Positions 40,010 to 46,367 of a DNA stretch of 46,367 bases are shown here, piece by piece. Below the pieces are notes generated by a model. That model was given only the letters and a program-made list of their open reading frames with translations. It was not told the DNA's origin and searched no databases. Position 1 is the first letter of the stretch; the number at the start of each line of letters is the position of its first letter. The translations under genes were made by a program, and so were the position numbers. The DNA is from Clostridia bacterium (GTDB lineage Bacteria > Bacillota > Clostridia > Christensenellales > Borkfalkiaceae), in contig JAGHJD010000050.1 in the NCBI GenBank assembly GCA_017886895.1, positions 1 through 46,367 of the forward strand, given 5' to 3'.

Positions 40010-42019
40010 ATGGAGAGAAAAGATCGTGTAAAAAAATTGCTTGCGGGGTTGCAAACAGAGCAGAAACTTCGCCTGCTCTGCGGGAATGGTGCATGGCGTA
40101 CGGACGACCTTGATGGGCTGCTGCCGCAGGCAGTCATGTCCGACGGTCCTGTGGGGCTGCGCACGATGCGCAAAGGCGCGGACGGCAGGGAGGAGACGAT
40201 CCCCGCGGTCGCCTATCCCTCCGTACAGGTGCTTGCCAATACATGGAATACCTCCCTTGCGCGGGAGATGGGCGCAATGCTTGCGGACGATTGCAGGGAG
40301 CGGGGCGTCAATCTTCTGCTCGCTCCCGGTGTGAATATCAAGCGGCATCCGCTGAACGGGCGCAATTTCGAATATTTTTCGGAAGATCCGCTGCTTGCGG
40401 GTGAAATGGCAAAAGCGTATGTCGAAGGATTGCAGGAGAACGACGTCGGCGCCTGCGTCAAGCATTTTTGCTGCAACAATCTGGAATATGACCGTCTGCA
40501 CCAGTCGAGCGAAGTCGACGAGCGCACGCTGCGCGAGCTGTATTACCGTCCCTTTGCGATCGCCTGCGAGGCAAAGCCCGTTTCGGTTATGTGCAGCTAC
40601 AACCGCATCAACGGGACGTATGCTTCCGAGTACGAAAAAGGATTTGAAATGCTGCGCGGGGACTGCGGGTTTGACGGCGCGGTCATCTCCGATTGGGGCG
40701 CCGTGCGCGATCGCTGTGCGGCGGCTGCCGCGGGGCTTGACCTCGAGATGCCGTTCGACGAAAAAAATTACAAGAAATTGCTCGCCGATTATGAGGCGGG
40801 GAAACTGACGGATGAACAGCTCGACGCCTGCGCGGGGCGGGTCATCGACCTTGCGCTCCGCCTCGAAGAGATGGGGAAGGGCAAAAAAGTGCGTTCTGCC
40901 GTGAGCGAGAGAGGGGATGCGGCAAAATGTATTGCTGCTGAAGGCATGGTGCTTCTGAAAAACGACGGCGCTCTGCCTCTGCAAGCGGGCGCAAAGGTGT
41001 CCGTCAGCGGATGCTATGCGAAACCGGATGATGCGCGCCTGCTTGCGGGTGGCGGTTCTTCGCAGGTTGAGTGGGCAAAAAATGCGTTTGACCTGCCTGC
41101 CGCCCTCTCTGCCTGCGGATTTGAGACCGTCTATGAAGAGGGGTTCGGCATCGATACGATCTGGTCGTTCCGCCAGGATGTGCGGGCAGCGGCGGAGAAC
41201 GCCGCTGGGAGCGACGTGCAGATCGTGTGCGTCGGAACGGGCAACGGCTTGGAATTTGAAGAGGGCGACCGCCGCAGCATGCGCCTTCCCGCAGTGCAGG
41301 AAAAGGCGATCCTCGAGGCGGCGAAACGGAACAAAAACACGGTCGTCGTTATTTTTGCGGGGGCTGCGATCGACATGAGCGCCTGGATCGATGACGTGAA
41401 TGCCGTCCTCTTTGCGGGGTTCCCGGGGATGGGCGGGGACGAGGTTCTGGCGGAACTGCTCGCAGGGAAGAGAAACCCGAGCGGCAAACTCAGCGAGACG
41501 TTCCCGCTCGCCCTTACGGACGTGCCCGCGGCGAATGCGTCGTGCGGCGCTGGTGCGACGCTCTACCGCGAGGGGTTGGATGTCGGGTACCGCTATTTTG
41601 CAACCTACGGCGTGCCCGTTCTGTTCCCCTTCGGGCACGGACTGAGTTATTCCGATTTCAGGTATGCCGATCTCCGTCTGAAAGAGGAAAACGGCGCGCT
41701 CGCCGTGACGTTTACGATAGAGAATACCTCCGCGCGGGATGGCGGAGAGACCGCGCAGCTTTATGTGCGCCCCTGCGCGCCGCGCGTATACCGCCCCGAC
41801 AGGGAACTGAAGGCGTTTTCAAAACAGAAGATCGGGGCGGGTGGGTCCGTTTCGGTGTGCTGCCGCCTGGAGCGTTCCGCCTTTGCCTATTGGTCCGCCT
41901 CCCGTGATTGTTGGACCGTCGATGACGGTGTATATGAAATTCTCGTCGGCGCGTCGTCCGTGGATATTCGCCTCTGCGGCAAGGTCAGGGTCGAAAACGG
42001 TTTGATCCGCGTTTTGTAA
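40010..42019 (+). CDS. GH3 family beta-glycosidase
   Basis: A 669-residue GH3 enzyme without a signal peptide. The N-terminal barrel shows SDGPVGLR, the KHF motif at 151-153 and the nucleophile Asp228 in GAVISDWG. The alpha/beta sandwich follows (GMVLLKNDGALPL). The C-terminal fibronectin-III-like domain carries YRYFATYGVPVLFPFGHGLSY, GETAQLYV and the ELKAF motif. Likely substrates are beta-glucosides or related sugars. It acts together with the GH42 enzyme in the same operon on imported plant or host oligosaccharides; no sugar transporter is adjacent. Confidence 0.93.
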   Translation: MERKDRVKKLLAGLQTEQKLRLLCGNGAWRTDDLDGLLPQAVMSDGPVGLRTMRKGADGREETIPAVAYPSVQVLANTWNTSLAREMGAMLADDCRERGVNLLLAPGVNIKRHPLNGRNFEYFSEDPLLAGEMAKAYVEGLQENDVGACVKHFCCNNLEYDRLHQSSEVDERTLRELYYRPFAIACEAKPVSVMCSYNRINGTYASEYEKGFEMLRGDCGFDGAVISDWGAVRDRCAAAAAGLDLEMPFDEKNYKKLLADYEAGKLTDEQLDACAGRVIDLALRLEEMGKGKKVRSAVSERGDAAKCIAAEGMVLLKNDGALPLQAGAKVSVSGCYAKPDDARLLAGGGSSQVEWAKNAFDLPAALSACGFETVYEEGFGIDTIWSFRQDVRAAAENAAGSDVQIVCVGTGNGLEFEEGDRRSMRLPAVQEKAILEAAKRNKNTVVVIFAGAAIDMSAWIDDVNAVLFAGFPGMGGDEVLAELLAGKRNPSGKLSETFPLALTDVPAANASCGAGATLYREGLDVGYRYFATYGVPVLFPFGHGLSYSDFRYADLRLKEENGALAVTFTIENTSARDGGETAQLYVRPCAPRVYRPDRELKAFSKQKIGAGGSVSVCCRLERSAFAYWSASRDCWTVDDGVYEILVGASSVDIRLCGKVRVENGLIRVL

Positions 42020-42028
42020 GCAAAAAAA

Positions 42029-42064
42029 CAGGCGCCCGCGCTCCTTTCGGGGCGCGGGCGCCTG
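42029..42064 (-). terminator. Strong hairpin between GH3 and the flavodoxin-like gene
   Basis: CAGGCGCCCGCGCTCC / GGGGCGCGGGCGCCTG. The seven-base T-run lies on the minus strand, matching the end of the minus-strand gene; it may work for GH3 as well. Confidence 0.82.
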
Positions 42065-42080
42065 TTGCCATTGAGAAAGT

Positions 42081-42704
42081 TCAGCGGATAAAATTTGTGC
42101 GCAGCGGCTGTTCGCGCGCGGGCGCGGCAACGCCTGCGGTCTTGCCCGCCTCGATGCATTGCAGCAGCCAGCCCATGTTTTCGCCGAGCGTGCGCATGGT
42201 CTGCAGCCCTTCCTCGTCCTGCAATACCTCCCCGGGCGTATTTCCATGCACCTGGTTCCAGTACTGCGACCCGACGATGTGCATGTTGCAGATCGTGAAA
42301 TATTTGTTCAGCCTGTCAAAAGTCGCGCTGGCGCCGCCCCTGCGGCAGGAGACGACCGCCGCGCCGAGTTTGTTTTCAAACCTGCCGCGGCTGCTGTAAA
42401 AGAGACGGTCGAGGAACGCCGTAAGCTGCCCCGCCGGCCCCGCATAATATACGGGCGAGCCGATGACGACGGCGTCGTATTCATCCAGCTTCTCCAGCGT
42501 TTCGTTGACTTTGTCGCCGTTAAAGACGCATTTACCCGTGTTTGCGCAGCTGCGGCAGGCGATGCAGCCCGCTATCGGCTTTGTGCCGATATGCAGAATA
42601 TCCGAGGAGATCCCGCGCTTTTCCAGAGCGCCCGCGACCTCTTTCAGCGCGGTGTATGTGCAGCCGTGTTCGTGCGGGCTGCCGTTGATCATCAATACTT
42701 TCAT
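42081..42704 (-). CDS. Flavodoxin-fold NADPH-dependent FMN reductase-like protein
   Basis: A 207-residue flavoprotein on the minus strand of the iron-sulfur flavoprotein/NAD(P)H-dependent FMN reductase group. The start MKVLMINGSPHEHGCT is the phosphate-binding loop, and GSPVYYAGPAGQLTAFLDR is the second flavin loop. The cysteine motif CIACRSCANTGKC resembles the cluster-binding region of iron-sulfur flavoproteins, so a 4Fe-4S cluster is possible. It probably reduces quinones, nitro compounds or O2/peroxides. GGAGG lies nine bases before the ATG and a consensus promoter precedes it. Confidence 0.88.
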   Translation of the reverse strand: MKVLMINGSPHEHGCTYTALKEVAGALEKRGISSDILHIGTKPIAGCIACRSCANTGKCVFNGDKVNETLEKLDEYDAVVIGSPVYYAGPAGQLTAFLDRLFYSSRGRFENKLGAAVVSCRRGGASATFDRLNKYFTICNMHIVGSQYWNQVHGNTPGEVLQDEEGLQTMRTLGENMGWLLQCIEAGKTAGVAAPAREQPLRTNFIR

Positions 42705-42736
42705 GTCAAAATAACCTCCCGATCATTATCGCAAAA

Positions 42737-42766
42737 ATTATAGTACGCGCGGGAACCGTTTGTCAA
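42737..42766 (-). promoter_or_regulatory. Promoter of the flavodoxin-like gene
   Basis: On the minus strand: TTGACA, 18 bp, TATAAT, about 33 bp before the ATG. Confidence 0.85.
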
Positions 42767-42790
42767 GCATGTCGGCGCGGCGCAAATGCA

Positions 42791-42819
42791 TTGACTTTCT
42801 CTCAGTAAGTTGTTACAAT
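42791..42819 (+). promoter_or_regulatory. Promoter for the small HD-domain gene
   Basis: TTGACT, 17 bp, TACAAT. The ATG used as start in the ORF track overlaps this -10, so translation must begin further downstream. Confidence 0.8.
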
Positions 42820-42865
42820 GAACAAAATCGCTCAGCCGCTGACGGCGGCTGAAAAGGAGACGGGC

Positions 42866-43468
42866 ATGCCCGAAAAGATGCGCGACCCGCAGGGCGCGTT
42901 TTTGGAAGTGTACGACAAATATATCACGCGGCAGGGCAGCGCGGAGCTGCGCGCCTACCTTCTGCGCTCGGATTTTTTCCGCGCGCCCGCAAGCACGCGG
43001 TATCACTGCGCCTATGAGGGCGGGCTGTGCGAACACAGCGTCAACGTGTACAGGCGGCTTCTGCGGAACGTGCAGGCAGAGTACGGGGAGGAATGGGAGA
43101 GCGTCGTTCCGCACGAGACGGTCGCCATATGCGGGCTGCTGCACGACCTGTGCAAGATCGATTTTTACAGGAGCGACTTCCGCAACGTGAAGGAAAACGG
43201 GGAATGGGTGCGCAAGCCCTGTTTTGTCCGCGAAGAGCTGCTCCCGTTCGGGCACGGGGAGAAATCTGTGTATATCATCAACAGCTTTTTGCGCCTGACG
43301 CGCGAGGAAGCGGTCGCGATCAACTGGCACATGGGCGGATTTGACGCGCGCGCGAAAGGCGGGGATAACTCCGTCAGCGAGGCATATGCAAAATTTCCGC
43401 TGGCTGTCCTTCTGCATGTCTCCGACCTCACGGCGAGCTACATCGACGAAAAGAGATCGGAGCATTGA
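42866..43468 (+). CDS. HD-domain hydrolase
   Basis: A 200-residue HD-superfamily protein. The first ligand region is YEGGLCEHSVNVYRRLL, the HD pair is in CGLLHDLCKID, and INWHMGG and LLHVSDLTASYIDE follow. This is the layout of the small stand-alone HD proteins related to the C-terminal domain of YhaM-type exonucleases. A nucleic acid or nucleotide substrate is possible but unproven. The ATG at 42866 has AAGGAG six bases upstream and lies in the same frame as the track's ORF. The track's start at 42818 lies inside the promoter. Confidence 0.83.
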   Translation: MPEKMRDPQGAFLEVYDKYITRQGSAELRAYLLRSDFFRAPASTRYHCAYEGGLCEHSVNVYRRLLRNVQAEYGEEWESVVPHETVAICGLLHDLCKIDFYRSDFRNVKENGEWVRKPCFVREELLPFGHGEKSVYIINSFLRLTREEAVAINWHMGGFDARAKGGDNSVSEAYAKFPLAVLLHVSDLTASYIDEKRSEH

Positions 43469-43567
43469 CCGCACAATTTGCCGCCGTTTCTGCCTGCTCC
43501 GCCATAGAATGTGCTTTTTGCATGGCATAGGATATGAAATAAGTATTCGACATGGCATGCGAAAGAG

Positions 43568-43576
43568 TGCTATACT
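43568..43576 (+). promoter_or_regulatory. Extended -10 promoter for the cupin gene
   Basis: TGCTATACT with no good -35. The direct repeat CATGGCAT occurs twice upstream (43521-43528 and 43551-43558), 30 bp apart, and GCCAT at 43501 is an inverted half copy. Confidence 0.5.
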
Positions 43577-43615
43577 TTCTGCGAAATAAGTTGTTTTTAA
43601 GGAGGTGCGGCAAAC

Positions 43616-44044
43616 ATGAACAAGGAAGAGTTTGATACGCTGAATGTATTCGGCAGGGGTGAAGAGAACAGCGCTTTTGCGCAGTTTTTTACCGGGAGAT
43701 CCTATCTCAATCCGCTGACGTCGGCAGGCGCGGGGAAGTTGTTTTTTGCAAACGTGACCTTCGAGCCTGCCTGCCGCAACAACTGGCATATCCACCACGC
43801 AAGCGTCGGCGGCGGGCAGATCCTTCTGTGCGTCGCGGGCGAGGGCTGGTATCAGGAATGGGGCGAGCCCGCGCGCAGCCTGAAAGCGGGCGACGTGGTG
43901 GAGATTCCCGCGGGCGTCAAGCACTGGCACGGCGCAAAGGCGGATTCCTGGTTTTCGCACATTGCCGCAGAAGTTCCCGGCAAGGATACGCGCAACGAAT
44001 GGCTGGAGCCCGTGTCCGACGAGGAGTACGGCAGGCTCGGCTGA
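43616..44044 (+). CDS. Cupin-domain protein
   Basis: A 142-residue cupin. Motif 1 is NWHIHHASVGGGQILLCVAGEGWYQEWG with the His ligands, and motif 2 is AGDVVEIPAGVKHWHGA with the last His. The family binds a metal and covers small-molecule enzymes and sensors; those of this type often sit beside aldo/keto reductases and lactone or decarboxylase enzymes. AAGGAGGT precedes the ATG. Downstream lie a LysR regulator remnant, then an aldo/keto reductase and an acetyltransferase, a grouping seen around LysR-controlled redox clusters. Confidence 0.88.
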   Translation: MNKEEFDTLNVFGRGEENSAFAQFFTGRSYLNPLTSAGAGKLFFANVTFEPACRNNWHIHHASVGGGQILLCVAGEGWYQEWGEPARSLKAGDVVEIPAGVKHWHGAKADSWFSHIAAEVPGKDTRNEWLEPVSDEEYGRLG

Positions 44045-44073
44045 GCCCGCGAAGCAGGAGGGGAAGGGCATGA

Positions 44074-44337
44074 GCGTTTCCTCTTTTCTTTGCTCTGCAT
44101 GGGGCGTGCGGCGCAAATGTGGCGATGCTTGTCGACTGCGGCATGGGCGCTGCAATGTGCATAGACGGCGCCGTATCGCTGTACCGTAACCCGAATATCG
44201 TTTTCCGACCCTTCTCCCCTGAACTTACGGTGGCGAGCGCGCTCGCGTGGAAGAAATCGCAGCCCGCCTCGCGCGCGGTCAAAAAATTTATAGAGCATCT
44301 GAAACAGAGCGCTGACCCCGCAAGCGGCGAGCTTTAA
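44074..44337 (+). pseudogene. LysR-family regulator, 3' remnant
   Basis: The frame is open from just after a TGA at 44071-44073 and encodes about 87 residues whose last 75 look like the end of a LysR effector-binding domain: VAMLVDCGMGAAMCIDGAV, then FRPFSPELTVASALAWKK and SRAVKKFIEHLKQS. There is no DNA-binding helix-turn-helix and no proper start; the N-terminal two thirds are absent. It reads in the same direction as the cupin and reductase. The likely story is deletion of a regulator that once controlled them. Confidence 0.75.
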
Positions 44338-44373
44338 AGGGGCTGCAAAAGAATGAAACAAGAGGTAAGATCT

Positions 44374-45336
44374 ATGCAATATACAAAACTCGGCAACAGC
44401 GGCATCGAAATTTCGAGGCTCTGCCTCGGCTGTATGAGTTTCGGCGATCCCGCAAGCCGGATGCACGCATGGACGCTCGATCCCGCAAAGAGCAAGGAGA
44501 TCATAAAACATGCGCTCGACCTCGGCATCAACTTCTTTGATACGGCGAACTGCTATTCTGCGGGGACGAGCGAAGAGTATCTCGGCAGGGCGATCAGAAA
44601 CAACGTTGCCCGCGATAAGGTCGTGCTGGCGTCAAAAGTGTACTTCAACGAGGGGAACCTTTCCAAAACTGCGATCGAGCGCGAGATAGACGGGACGCTC
44701 AGACGGCTCGGGACGGACTATCTCGACCTGTATATCATTCACCGCTTTGACTACGGGACGCCCGTCGAAGAGACGATGGCGGCGCTGCACGGACTTGTGA
44801 AGGCTGGGAAGGTGCGCGCGCTCGGCGCATCGGCAATGTACGGGTATCAGTTCTATACGATGCAGCTTGCCGCGCGGGACAACGGCTGGACGCCTTTCGT
44901 CTCCATGCAGGATCATTACAACCCGCTTTACCGCGAGGACGAGCGCGAACTGATCCCCGTTTGCAGGCAGATGAATGTGGCGCTCACACCGTACAGCCCG
45001 CTCGCCGCGGGCAGGGTCGCGCGGGCGGATTGGAGCGCGGATACCCTGCGCAGCAGGACGGACAAGGTCGCGCAGGGTAAATATGATTCGACCGAAGAGG
45101 CTGACAAGGCGATCGCCGCGCGCGTGAACGAGCTTGCGGGAAAGTACGGCGCGACGATGACGCAGATCACGCTTGCATGGCACTTTGCCAAGGGCGTCTC
45201 CGCGCCGATCATCGGCGCTACGAAGACGAAGTACCTCGACGATGCCGTCGGCGCGTTCGATGTGCCCCTGACGGCGGAGGACGTCGCCTATATCGACGAG
45301 CCGTATCAGCCGCATAAGATCGTCGGCGCGCTTTAA
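44374..45336 (+). CDS. Aldo/keto reductase
   Basis: A 320-residue AKR of the YcsN/AKR11-AKR12-like group without Fe-S extension. The catalytic tetrad is visible: Asp and Tyr in INFFDTANCYSAG, Lys in VLASKVYF, His in YIIHRFD. Cofactor contacts sit near the end (AWHFAKGVSAPIIGATKTKYLDDA). NADPH is likely. The ATG at 44374 with AGAGGT upstream gives the usual start MQYTKLGNSGIEISRL; a start at 44353 with a short extra peptide is also possible. The acetyltransferase gene follows 15 bp later. Confidence 0.92.
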   Translation: MQYTKLGNSGIEISRLCLGCMSFGDPASRMHAWTLDPAKSKEIIKHALDLGINFFDTANCYSAGTSEEYLGRAIRNNVARDKVVLASKVYFNEGNLSKTAIEREIDGTLRRLGTDYLDLYIIHRFDYGTPVEETMAALHGLVKAGKVRALGASAMYGYQFYTMQLAARDNGWTPFVSMQDHYNPLYREDERELIPVCRQMNVALTPYSPLAAGRVARADWSADTLRSRTDKVAQGKYDSTEEADKAIAARVNELAGKYGATMTQITLAWHFAKGVSAPIIGATKTKYLDDAVGAFDVPLTAEDVAYIDEPYQPHKIVGAL

Positions 45337-45351
45337 GCAGAGGAGAACGGC

Positions 45352-45924
45352 GTGGATATCGAAGAGTACAAGGCGTTTACGGCAAAGCGCGGCTATCTCG
45401 CTGCGGGGACGGAAGAGGCGAAGATGATGCGCCCCGCCGCCGTAGAGGCACAGCGCATCACCGCGCAGATAAACGGCGCGTTCCATACGCCCGAGGAGCT
45501 GCGCGTGCTCTTTTCGGAGCTTACGGGGCAGCCCGTGGATGAAAGTTTTGCGCTCTTCCCGCCCGTCTACTCGGACTTCGGGAAAAATATCAGGGTGGGG
45601 AAAAACGTCTTTATCAATTCGGGCTGCTGTTTTCAAGATCAGGGCGGCGTGGAGATCGGCGACGGCTGCCTCATCGGGCATCAGGTCGTCTTTGCGACGC
45701 TGAACCACGATCTTGTGCCGTCAAAGCGCGGGAATATGTTTCCTGCGCCCATTCGGCTGGGGAAAAACGTCTGGGTCGGTTCGCATGCGACGATTCTTGC
45801 AGGGGTCACGGTCGGCGACAACGCCGTCATTGCGGCGGGCGCCGTCGTGGCGAAAGATGTTCCCGCAAATACGGTCGTGGGCGGCGTCCCCGCAAAGGTC
45901 ATCAAAACCATTACCGAGGAATAA
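45352..45924 (+). CDS. Maltose/galactoside-type O-acetyltransferase
   Basis: A 190-residue acetyl-CoA-dependent sugar acetyltransferase of the Maa/LacA (NodL) group. A short N-terminal helical domain is followed by the left-handed beta helix of hexapeptide repeats (VGKNVFINSGCCFQDQGGVEIGDGCLIG). The catalytic His is in FATLNHDL and the end carries AAGAVVAKDVPANTVVGGVPAKVIK. Such enzymes acetylate the C6 hydroxyl of glucosides or galactosides. The start is a GTG with GAGGAG upstream. It ends the cupin-reductase cluster. Confidence 0.9.
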   Translation: MDIEEYKAFTAKRGYLAAGTEEAKMMRPAAVEAQRITAQINGAFHTPEELRVLFSELTGQPVDESFALFPPVYSDFGKNIRVGKNVFINSGCCFQDQGGVEIGDGCLIGHQVVFATLNHDLVPSKRGNMFPAPIRLGKNVWVGSHATILAGVTVGDNAVIAAGAVVAKDVPANTVVGGVPAKVIKTITEE

Positions 45925-45961
45925 GATTTTTATTTCGCGGGAGCGGCGGAACAGTTCATTT

Positions 45962-45988
45962 GTGAAAAACGACTGTAAATTTTTTCAC
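45962..45988 (+). terminator. Inverted repeat after the acetyltransferase gene
   Basis: GTGAAAAA / TTTTTCAC, 8-bp arms and 11-nt loop. It could be a weak terminator, but no T-run follows. Confidence 0.4.
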
Positions 45989-46024
45989 CGAAAGGGAATG
46001 CCGCGTTAAGATGAATGAAAACAG

Positions 46025-46085
46025 AAAAAGAGGCAGTTGCAGGGAAATAGTTTTGCCTATTGCTTGCAATCGCGCCTCTTTTTTT
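46025..46085 (+). terminator. Long stacked hairpin with T-run
   Basis: Three stacked stems, AAAGAGGC/GCCTCTTT, TTGCA/TGCAA and AATAG/CTATT, followed by T. It would stop transcripts arriving from the acetyltransferase side. Its 3' arm also contains the -35 of the next promoter. Confidence 0.7.
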
Positions 46086-46092
46086 ATATAAT
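46064..46092 (+). promoter_or_regulatory. Promoter within the 3' arm of the hairpin
   Basis: TTGCAA, 17 bp, TATAAT. It would start transcription near 46099 and read into the structured repeat region. Confidence 0.75.
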
Positions 46093-46121
46093 AAAAGATG
46101 CTAAGCAGTATATGCGCATGT

Positions 46122-46200
46122 TGCGCGAATGCGCCGATCGCGTCAGACGCAACCTGCGCGGCGTTAAGCTGCGCGTTGCGCGGAGAATCGCGAATAAAAG
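46122..46200. repeat. 79-bp direct repeat, copy 1
   Basis: Identical to copy 2 except for the loop (GTTAA versus GAAAA), one stem base (T versus C) and one base near the end. Start-to-start distance is 167 bp. Confidence 0.9.
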
Positions 46201-46288
46201 AACAGCCTGCACATAGCAGACTGTTCGGTGGCAGGGGAGGCGCTGATTCGTAAGGAGCGGCGCAAAGCCGCGACGGAATAGCGATCGC

Positions 46289-46367
46289 TGCGCGAATGCG
46301 CCGATCGCGTCAGACGCAACCTGCGCGGCGAAAAGCCGCGCGTTGCGCGGAGAATCGCGAAAAAAAG
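46289..46367. repeat. 79-bp direct repeat, copy 2 (at window edge)
   Basis: Here the inner stem is a perfect GCGCGGC / GCCGCGC with a GAAAA loop; in copy 1 one pair is G-T. More copies may lie outside the window. Confidence 0.9.

Larger units (their letters stand above)
46099..46367 (+). ncRNA. Candidate structured RNA with internal repeats (runs off window)
   Basis: Downstream of a clear promoter lies a stretch dense in hairpins: TCGCG...CGCGA enclosing CGCAAC/GTTGCG and GCGCGGC/GCYGCGC (twice), GAACAG-CTGC/GCAG-CTGTTC (46200-46226), and GCGGC/GCCGC (46254-46268). A 51-codon ORF begins at 46099 but has no ribosome binding site. Another frame keeps a similar Arg-rich peptide in both repeats, but the three differing codons all change the amino acid while the stem is kept. 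I therefore favour RNA or DNA structure over protein. I do not recognise the family. Confidence 0.45.

Noticed and set aside
37963-40173. 736-aa minus-strand ORF opposite the GH42 gene
   Set aside because: Antisense shadow of a clear glycosidase.
44119-44337. 72-aa ORF taken as an intact small gene
   Set aside because: It is recognisable as the C-terminal fragment of a LysR effector domain without start or ribosome binding site.
46099-46254. 51-codon ORF at the window end
   Set aside because: No ribosome binding site, the start is at the predicted transcript end, and repeat differences preserve stems rather than amino acids.

Overview
The window looks like a chromosomal segment of a Bacillota (Firmicutes) member of class Clostridia with fairly GC-rich coding DNA. 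The evidence is RNase Y, HPr kinase, WhiA, a Bacillus-type LexA, a long SRP RNA with an Alu domain, many sigma-A type promoters with 16-18 bp spacers, and AGGAGG-type ribosome binding sites. The mix of core genes with GH42/GH3 glycosidases and small redox proteins would fit an uncultured gut lineage such as the Christensenellales, but that placement is inferred from gene content only.

Layout. 1-9.4 kb: the cinA end, recA, nadE, rny, a divergent pair (56-aa Cys-tailed membrane peptide / ArsR-family regulator), then uvrC, a HAD phosphatase and hprK. 9.5-20.1 kb: an orphan solute-binding protein, then murB, a PHP hydrolase, whiA, a Crh-like HPr protein without the catalytic His, dnaE, pfkA, a 1-phosphofructokinase-family kinase and an HD protein. 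20.2-25.6 kb: a secreted NlpC/P60 hydrolase (minus), a membrane-anchored alpha/beta hydrolase, tRNA-Thr, a duplicated tRNA-Leu 3' end with its terminator, a DUF1893 / aldo-keto-reductase-ferredoxin pair, and lexA (minus). 25.6-31.3 kb: an 8-Cys miniprotein, a PC4-like protein, purB, a two-gene SufC/SufB-type Fe-S module, a ZIP metal transporter and an SDR. 31.3-36.5 kb: SRP RNA (minus), a heterodimeric ABC exporter, a tautomerase and an Mrp/NBP35 Fe-S carrier. 36.6-42.1 kb: an SLC13/ArsB-like transporter and a GH42-GH3 glycosidase operon. 42.1-45.9 kb: a flavodoxin-fold oxidoreductase (minus), an HD protein, a cupin, a LysR remnant, an aldo/keto reductase and a LbH acetyltransferase. 46.0-46.4 kb: a promoter followed by a hairpin-rich, directly repeated, probably non-coding stretch that runs off the window.

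How the parts relate. recA, uvrC and lexA belong to DNA repair and the SOS response; lexA carries a dyad on its own -35. hprK, the Crh-like protein, pfkA and the PfkB-family kinase are carbon-flux genes, and murB and whiA are envelope and division genes; this resembles the whiA-crh region of Bacillus, but rapZ and yvcK are missing. SufC/SufB and Mrp form an Fe-S biogenesis theme and no cysteine desulfurase is visible. The glycosidase and transporter block points to plant or host glycan use. No CRISPR array, prophage or transposase was recognised. The least explained parts are the 46.1-46.4 kb structured repeat, the ArsR / Cys-tail peptide module, the region around the two tRNAs, and the miniprotein sharing lexA's control region.
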